Source: Chloranthus sessilifolius (lineage: Eukaryota; Streptophyta; Magnoliopsida; Chloranthales; Chloranthaceae). Taken from it: a DNA stretch of 64,000 bases. A program made the position numbers and the translations under genes. Below, piece by piece: positions 57,506-64,000 of the stretch. Numbering within the stretch: position 1 is the stretch's first letter; each line of letters begins with the position of its first letter. Location: assembly GCA_021018995.1 (NCBI GenBank), contig CM037596.1, forward strand, positions 89,783,184 to 89,847,183, read 5' to 3'. The notes below the pieces were generated by a model that did not search any database, was not told the DNA's origin, and saw nothing but the letters and a program-made list of their open reading frames with translations.

Positions 57506-58060
57506 CCTAGAATGAAGAGAACGAAGGAAATGGTGCCCGAAACAGATGGCCGGATAGCAAAATATCATGAAAACATGAAAATCGGAGCATAAAAAAGTAA
57601 GGAAACAGAGAATCGAAGACTAAAACGGATCGCGTGACAAAAAATGAAAAGTTTTGAACTAATTATAGGACACGCCAAAATCACGTGCATAAATTCATGC
57701 GCTCAAACTAATCACACACCACTCTCACCGCGCTTAATTAGGATCACATGACAGGTCTTGAGTGCGTAAATTAATCGTCGCCCGCTCAAACCAGCCCAGT
57801 CATCTGGTTGTACGCAGCCTACGAAGAGCGTAATCGCTTCAAGCGTCCACACAGTGGTGCGCGAATGCCAATGGTCACCCGTACAGTGACCGGCCACCGC
57901 CCTAATCACGTGCCCGGTACCATGCATTTAACTCGATCAAACGATTGAAAAGTGGCGCTTAACGATGTTCTGACGCTCTGAACGCACATCCACCCTCTGG
58001 CGCGTAATTAATTTATGCGCTCGGAGTGAAGTGCGCAATTCCCTAGAAATACAAAAAAAA
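57506..58060 (-). promoter_or_regulatory. Upstream region of the antisense PMD gene
   Basis: Read on the minus strand toward the gene it has many GCGC and AATTA motifs (attacgcgcc, taagcgcc, attaagcgcgg, tgagcgcatgaatt) like those filling the C LTR (2250-2700; 37725-38035; 62530-62830), then 'cctataattagttc' as a possible TATA-type element at about 57660 and a pyrimidine-rich leader. This is likely the promoter of the antisense gene. Confidence 0.4.
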
Positions 58061-61000
58061 TGCCTAGGACAGCACGTTCACAGGCCTAAATTGGGTGATT
58101 TCCGACACTAATTATTAGCCTAAGCTACGCCCTTGTTAAGTCTGATCCAAAACATTCCAGACTTAAAGAAATATGCACCCCGATAACTAAAAGAAAATCC
58201 TCCAGACTAAGACCAAACTAAAAAAAATGCCTCGACACTATTTACACACTCCAACCAAAATTAAACAAAAAAAAACTTGCCCTAAGGCAAAACTAAGCAA
58301 GAAAAATATCCCCATCGTTCATACACTCCAACTAAGCCCAAACTAACTCAAGACAAAAAAGAATGCTCCTAACACACCCCGATCCAAAATAAATAAATTA
58401 AACAAGTAAGCCTCGCACTCAAAACAAATCAAATAAGCTACAAAATAAATTAAACCTGAATTTACACGAGAAATTAAAATCATAATCTCTTCATAAATGA
58501 ATAAAATAATTATAAAATACACCGAGGGCATACCCTCTGAATATACAACTTAAAATAAGAAACTTAAAATCCGCACGTTCAAGCAATGCCCAAATTCGGA
58601 TTTATTCAAGAAACCTTTTTCTCCTCCACCGCTTCCCTTAGCATGGCACCAACCCGACTGCTACCTTGCATTCCCAATCCCGTCCATTATCAATAATCCA
58701 CTCAATAAACACAGCTCTTCAGGTCCAACACCCGCGATATAAAAAAAAAAGGAAGAAAAGACATTAATGAACAAGAAAATGCCCAAAACAAAAATGCACC
58801 AAAACTTTTAATCCCAAACTTGGAATAAAATTCAAAACAACAAGAACCCAAAGCTCTTAGCTCACACATTTATAAACTATACCTCCTGAATTATCAAATG
58901 ACAAGTGTCACACCTTTAAACCCTACCAATCTAATTAAATCCAAAACAAACACATACCCCCCTGAAAGACCACAATCCATGACAATCTTAGATGAACCAA
59001 TAATCACACAACACTTATAACTTCAAGGAAACACAAATCCCAAAGCAAATTAAACAAGCCGATAGGATTTGAACACTTAACACTCATCCAAAACTTTTGA
59101 AAACTCACACCTTTTAACAAGTGTCACTTCAAATCCAAACAAAAGACTAGAACAAAATACCTTAAACTTGACTCTAAAAAAAATGAAACCCTAAATTGCT
59201 TGGGACCCCACCAAGAAAATTGCCCCAACCAAACCCATCGGAACCAAGTAAACCCTCTAAACAAACCCCATGAAACAAACTGAACTCCAATCTAAACCAA
59301 ATCCTAAAATAAGTCAAATAAATGTCAAAACTCCTCCACCGCTGCCTCCTCAAATGTTGCCTTCACCGCTCCCTAAAAAGGATCGATGTGAAGACAAGCG
59401 CCCTTATTTTCAATATTGCCCATTCCCAGAATACACCGTCCACAAACATCGCCTCAAGACAAAGATCACGCGAAATAATGACTATAGGAAGAAACGACAT
59501 TCCAATCGGACGGTTAGATCTCCAGATATCACTAAAACATGAATTTCAGAACACAAGATATCTTTAAAAATGTCAAAACTCAAGAATAAACCAGAGAATA
59601 AAAAACAAGTGAAAGATCCTTCGCTTATATAGAGTACGAACTCAATCACGCACCAGAGTACAGGCGTTTAACCAAATCACACGTCACACACGATGCGCAC
59701 AATCCAAAACACGCACCCTAACTAAAGAGCACAAATAAACCATCGCCCGCGCCAACCTTGCAACACTCCGATCGCGTGCACTCCATGAATCATGCAAATT
59801 TATCAAATGACATACTACCGCCGCATGACCTGAAAGGTCACCCATACACTGACCTGGTGATGCCTCGATCATGTGCTACAGTTGTAGCGCATAACACAGT
59901 CACATGCACACTCAGACACTCGTAAATGACCCCTCAAGCCTGAGATCGCATGCCTGAAAATAGGCACTCAATCGTATTAAGTGACCTAAAATAGGTGTTC
60001 AATGCCTGACTTTGCATCACACTTTGATCAACATTCACCCGTCCTATCGCATACCCTTGCATGAGAAGGAAGCATCGACAGCACCCATCCCCATCACGAT
60101 AATGTGTACACATGCGATATCACCTCAATATCCAGTCCCATCATAATAAATTAACCATACCCTCATGTCCCATCGCGAGAAGCCGAAAGCAAATCTCCCA
60201 AGAACGTAAGCACGCGACCGCTAACTATGCTCAGTCAACATCCCATCGCGAACATCACTACTTGAAAATATAAAAAAAAGCTCAAACAGCACATGCCACG
60301 CCATATGACGAAAAGAGGGGAAGCTTGATCTTGACCCATTGCTAAGGCAAAGAGCTCTCACTCTCCTGAATTGATTCCCACGTCCCACCAGGACTCACCC
60401 AACATGTAGCCAAAGAAAGGGAGAATTTCTAGGTCCCATCGCGATATCATTTCTCCCAAGACATCACATCACAACCGTCAAGCCCTACCACAGCAGACTT
60501 GAAGAGAAGAAACCTCCAAAGTCCCATCATAACATCACCTCTCTAAGACATCACACCGGTGACCACCAACCCCTCCTATAGCGGACATAAACAAAAGGGA
60601 AAGAAGAAATCTCCAAAGTCCCATCACGGTACCGCCCCCAACAACCCACCAATCCCATCGCAGACCACACAAGTTGCATGCCATTCAGGTAAGCATCACC
60701 CCTATGTAAGTACTACCCACTTTTTTTATTTTACTCGATATTCCTCATAAATATATAGTTAGCTATGATTAAGTCAAATATTTTCAAAACCCGTCTCTCG
60801 TGACTCGCGAATCACTGTAGTTCTCCGATAAGAAGCAATCATCAGTACTCGCCGAGAAGGCTAAACGGAGTATCCGACATGCCAAGTGTCATCCTGACAA
60901 CCACAATAACAGTCGGGTGCATAAATCTCATACTGGTGGATCTGCTCAGCGGCATCTCGGAAGCCACGTTTTTCACCGTTTTACCATCGAATTGATATTA

Positions 61001-61912
61001 AGTTAAAATCCCTAAAATTTCAAAATTTTAAGACTCCCAAATTTTCAAAATTCCCTTACTAAAAAAAAAAAAAATAAATAAAAACAAAAAGAGAGAGAAG
61101 AAAAGAACAAAGTAACAAGATAAATAGACCCAACTCACCTTTCTTTAAATACCAAAAAAAAAATATTTTGATTAAGCGCCCCATCACCCGCGCACAATAA
61201 ATTACACTTAAACCTGACCTTTAACTTCTAAGACCCTGAACTCGCAATCAAGCGCATATCTCACTGTGCAAAATTGGATCAAGCACACACGCCACTGTGC
61301 AGAATCGTTTGTTCAGACACATTAGCACTAGAATTCCCAACTTAGAGGTCGACTCCAGATGAATCAAGAGCACGCGCCACTGCACAGAATTCAATTGAGC
61401 ACACCTCACAAGACCCCCACTTCAATTACCAGCCCAAACTGGCCATTCCCCTAGGAAACTGAACATTGAGTATATTTAATCTAAAAACTTACAAACACCT
61501 ATTGGAAAAGGAACGCCTGACGCTCATTGGTGTGAGCAATGACACGCCCGGTCTGACATGACTTACAAAAGCCTTCGATATTACATGATACTTCATTTTA
61601 TTATTATCAGCCCCTGAACCTTATTTTGGATATTTGATTGATGTCTCGGTACCTCGATTACATAAAATCCCTCTTTTAGCTTGCGCCATGCGGCGGGATG
61701 CGCCATACACCCACAGAACCGAAATGTACCCTTCGACAGCTACCATTTTCCCTTCAAATGCTCCATTTTAGCTTGCGCTGATAGATAAGAAAGTCAAACA
61801 TGTCATGTCAGCATCCCCAGTTCACATTTGTGATTTCCCAAGAGAAATAAGAAAACACCTCGAATGAGGGGTGTCTACTTCTTCGACACGTTCTTACTTC
61901 GCAAGAGCGCAC
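58061..61912 (+). other. Element C long 3' non-coding region
   Basis: About 3.85 kb without a gene. It is A-rich on the plus strand at 58061-59600. At 59640-60130 and 61170-61440 there are further islands of GCGC, CACGC and AATT motifs like those of the LTR. At 60120-60670 a loose repeat of 'tcccatcgcga/tcccatcacg' occurs at least eight times. Nothing else identifiable. Confidence 0.55.
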
Positions 61913-61913
61913 C

Positions 61914-61926
61914 GAAGAGGGGCATC
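61914..61926 (+). other. Polypurine tract of element C
   Basis: GAAGAGGGGCATC directly before TGTAGACACC. This purine run plus CATC is the usual junction in Tat-lineage elements. Confidence 0.85.
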
Positions 61927-62006
61927 TGTAGACACCCTCATTTTGTCCTCTCAGAATATACAAATTTATTCAGTCAACTTTGACCCCATACCCCCGACGT
62001 GGGAAC

Positions 62007-62395
62007 CATGCACTGAAATAATAGTATATGGCTGAACACAGACTAAAACAATAGCTCTATGGCTCAGATCCCGACATAGGGAGACTATATACTGAAATAA
62101 TAGTATATAGTTAGAATGCAGGCTGAAACAATAGTCTTGCATTTCAGACCCCGTTGCCCTGATATGGGACAATATGCTAAAATAATAGTATATTGCTGCA
62201 CACAGGCTGAAACAATACTTCTGTGGCTCAGACCCAATACCCCTGACGTAGGAACCATGCACTGAAACAATATTATATGACTGAACATAGGCTGAAACAA
62301 TAGCTCTGTGGCTTAGAACCCAACGTAGGAAGACTATATACTGAAACAATAGTATATAGTCAAAATGCAGGCTGAAACAATGGTCTGTTATTTCA
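62007..62395 (+). repeat. Stem-loop array in the C 3' LTR
   Basis: Ten units as in the 5' LTR, e.g. ACTATATACT-GAAATAAT-AGTATATAGT (perfect arms, twice in this LTR, near 62083 and 62333), AATGCAGGCT-GAAACAAT-AGTCTTGCATT, CAATATGCT-AAAATAAT-AGTATATTG (near 62170). The last has different arm bases on both sides that still pair. Confidence 0.85.
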
Positions 62396-63517
62396 AGTCC
62401 AACCAAGACTTGGACAACCCCGAATTAAGCACCTAAAACCAAGCACTCAATTCGATTGCACGCCAAATCAGAAGCGCGCAATCAGTCCCATCTCAGACCA
62501 GAATTCCTTTCCCTAGACCAACTCGAGACTCGATCACGCATCTATCATGAGACGCGCGATCGGATTAAGCGCCCCATCACCGGCGCAGAATTGCCCTACG
62601 CCCGACCTAGTCTTACCGTCCTTGACTCCTAAGTTTCCTCGACTAAACGCTTCGAGAGTGGTGCTTAATTGGATTACGCATCCCAAAATGGGCACGCAAT
62701 TAGTTCTAATGCTATTAAGACTAGAAAACTCACTGAGCAAGTCAGTTGATCACGCACTGAGTCGGTGACCGACTCAAAGCGATTAAGCACCGAGAGACCG
62801 GCGCGCAATTTTATTAAACGCCTGAAACAAGACATTTAATTGAAGAAAAACCTATAAAAGCTTTTTTTAATTTCAAGACAAAAAAGAGAGGGAGAAGAGT
62901 GAGAGAGAATGGACTTTCTTGGGATTTCAAAACCAGAGAGCTTCGAGAATGAGCACATAGAGCATCCTAACTATGATTTCAAAATTCAAGCGTAAAATCT
63001 TCAAGGTTTCTCTCCGCAGCCCCGATCCTAGGTAAAAATCTTAGTTTTAGACTTAGGATCTTTCTCTTAGTTTTAATTATAGGTTTTAATATTCAGTCTG
63101 AGACTGTAGCACCCTTTTTTAGACTGCAAATATTTTATATCTGGTTCTAGTTCTCCGAATTTAGAACCAATCTTTAATCTGATGGTCTAATTTACCGACC
63201 CTAGGCTTTAATTCTGTTCTAAAATTTCAATTTCCAGTCCTATCATTAATTTCTAGCTCTAGCCCTTGGATTTTATAACCAGCCTTTAATCATATGGTCT
63301 GATTTTCTGATTTCGGACCTGAATTCAGTCCTAGAAATTTTAATTTTAATTTTAATTTCTTAGTTTAATATTTCTAAAAATCCTAAATATTAATTTTAGT
63401 TTTTATAATTCTAGTTTCTCAATTTCATTCATAATTATTACTCCGAAATTGACTCTAAAAAATTTAAAAATACTATTTTATAATGCTAAATCCAATTTAT
63501 CATTAATCTCAGCCATC

Positions 63518-63585
63518 CGATTTGCCCAAGAGAGCTTACGGAGGGTACTCGGGAACAAGGCCAATCCTCCTTAGCATAGCGGGCC
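63518..63585 (+). other. Conserved LTR island with hairpin (C 3' LTR)
   Basis: Third copy of the island. The hairpin reads CTCG-GGAA-CAAG (63548-63559), with one pair broken relative to the 5' LTR copy. Confidence 0.7.
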
Positions 63586-64000
63586 CAAAACCCCTTTTTT
63601 TAGAATTATTTAGTTATTTTATTAAGGTTATAATATCAGTTCTATAATTTCTTCTTAGAATTTTAGTATAGCTAATTTACATGCTTTATTTTAATTAAAT
63701 CCTTAAAATAATTACTTCGATTAGAGCTCCAATAAAATTAGTTCTTTTATTTTAATTAGATAATTCTAGCATAGTTAATTCTTCGCTTTATTAGATCTCA
63801 GTATCATTAATCAGTCCTTTTATTTTAATTAGAATCTTAGTATAATTAATTTATTATTCTGATCAAAATTCTAGTCAAATCAATTCCTTTATTTTAATCA
63901 GAATTTAGTATAGTTAATTCATTGCTTTAATCAGAATTTTAGCAAAATTAGTTTATTTGCTTTAATTAGAATTTTAATAAAATTAGTATATTTGCTTAAA

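Larger units (their letters stand above)
10137..64000 (+). mobile_element. Element C: giant Tat-like Ty3/Gypsy element (hosts A, B and E)
   Basis: The 5' LTR runs from 10137 to 43244 but is split by A and E. The internal region is 43245-61926, and the 3' LTR starts at 61927 and leaves the window. Without the nested elements the 5' LTR is about 2.76 kb. Order: primer site, gag, Pro-rich spacer, protease, long linker, RT, RNase H, a second RNase H, integrase, then nearly 10 kb that includes an antisense PMD gene. A second (archaeal-type) RNase H after the first, together with LTR start TGTAGACACC and polypurine tract gaagagggg-catc, points to the Tat lineage (Ogre/Retand relatives). Its target is the D integrase, with 5' flank gttct. 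The 3' flank lies outside the window. Coding is full of stops. Confidence 0.9.
61927..64000 (+). repeat. 3' LTR of element C (runs off the window)
   Basis: It starts TGTAGACACC and is collinear with the three pieces of the 5' LTR. The final base aligns near 42552, so about 690 bp of the LTR, plus the target duplication and the other half of D, should follow. It holds the stem-loop array (62007-62395), the GCGC..AATT block (62530-62830) and the conserved island (63518-63585). Confidence 0.93.

Noticed and set aside
61966-62406. A 146-residue open frame on the minus strand, with similar frames at 10152-10424 and 2133-2366
   Set aside because: They run through the LTR stem-loop array. The periodic CFSLH/YYYFSI pattern is a translation of the repeat units, not a protein.

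Overview
This window looks like repeat-rich (heterochromatic) DNA of a flowering plant. It is made almost entirely of nested Ty3/Gypsy LTR retrotransposons, and I find no host gene outside them. The plant assignment rests on the element lineages (Tekay-like chromoviruses, a Tat-like element with a second RNase H, an Athila-like element), LTRs of 2.4-3.4 kb, an initiator-Met primer-binding site, and a plant-specific 'plant mobile domain' (PMD) gene. The species cannot be told from the sequence. Names D, C, A, B and E below are local labels.

Layout, outermost first. D is a minus-strand Tekay-like element whose 3' half occupies about 4674-10136. C is a plus-strand Tat-like giant starting at 10137, whose 3' LTR begins at 61927 and runs off the window. 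It interrupts the D integrase at the catalytic Glu codon, so the rest of D should lie beyond 64000. C's 5' LTR is itself split twice. Element A (Tekay-like, +, 10739-37715) is inserted with flanks gtcga/ttcga. The 3.4-kb solo LTR E (+, 38593-41957) is inserted with a perfect ttata duplication. Inside A, just after its RNase H, sits B (Athila-like, minus strand, 16893-30865) with a perfect atgat duplication. The insertion order is therefore D, then C, then A (and independently E), then B. To the left of D, 1981-4334 is an old, diverged LTR of the C family, and 1-1980 is AT-rich with nothing recognisable.

All four elements with a visible internal region encode gag and/or pol, and all carry frameshifts or stops. 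Each also has an extra ORF between integrase and 3' LTR. A and D have a sense ORF with a WWEAKTFE block and a LFYQ block, resembling the 'putative plant transposon protein' family. B has a short sense ORF. C has a roughly ten-exon antisense gene encoding a PMD (MAIN/MAIL-like) protein. In every case the DNA upstream of the extra ORF carries the same CpG-containing short repeat found in that element's own LTR: TCGATTAATCGA in A, GCGAG with GAGTATCA in D, GCGCGAG in B, GCGC..AATT in C. This coupling of an extra protein with a private motif placed in both promoters is the most interesting pattern here. It recalls the motif-reading anti-silencing proteins of VANDAL DNA transposons, but that link is inference.

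Other structures of note: about ten stem-loops per C LTR with a nearly constant GAAA(C/T)AAT loop and covarying stems; a GGAA-capped hairpin with a compensatory base pair in a conserved LTR island; CCC-A-GGG hairpins in the A LTR; an in-frame GT-AG intron between gag and protease of A; an exact 3 x 362-bp triplication of the first coding segment of D's extra ORF; and a PMD gene whose nine internal stops are all TAG, as expected from C-to-T decay at methylated CAG sites.
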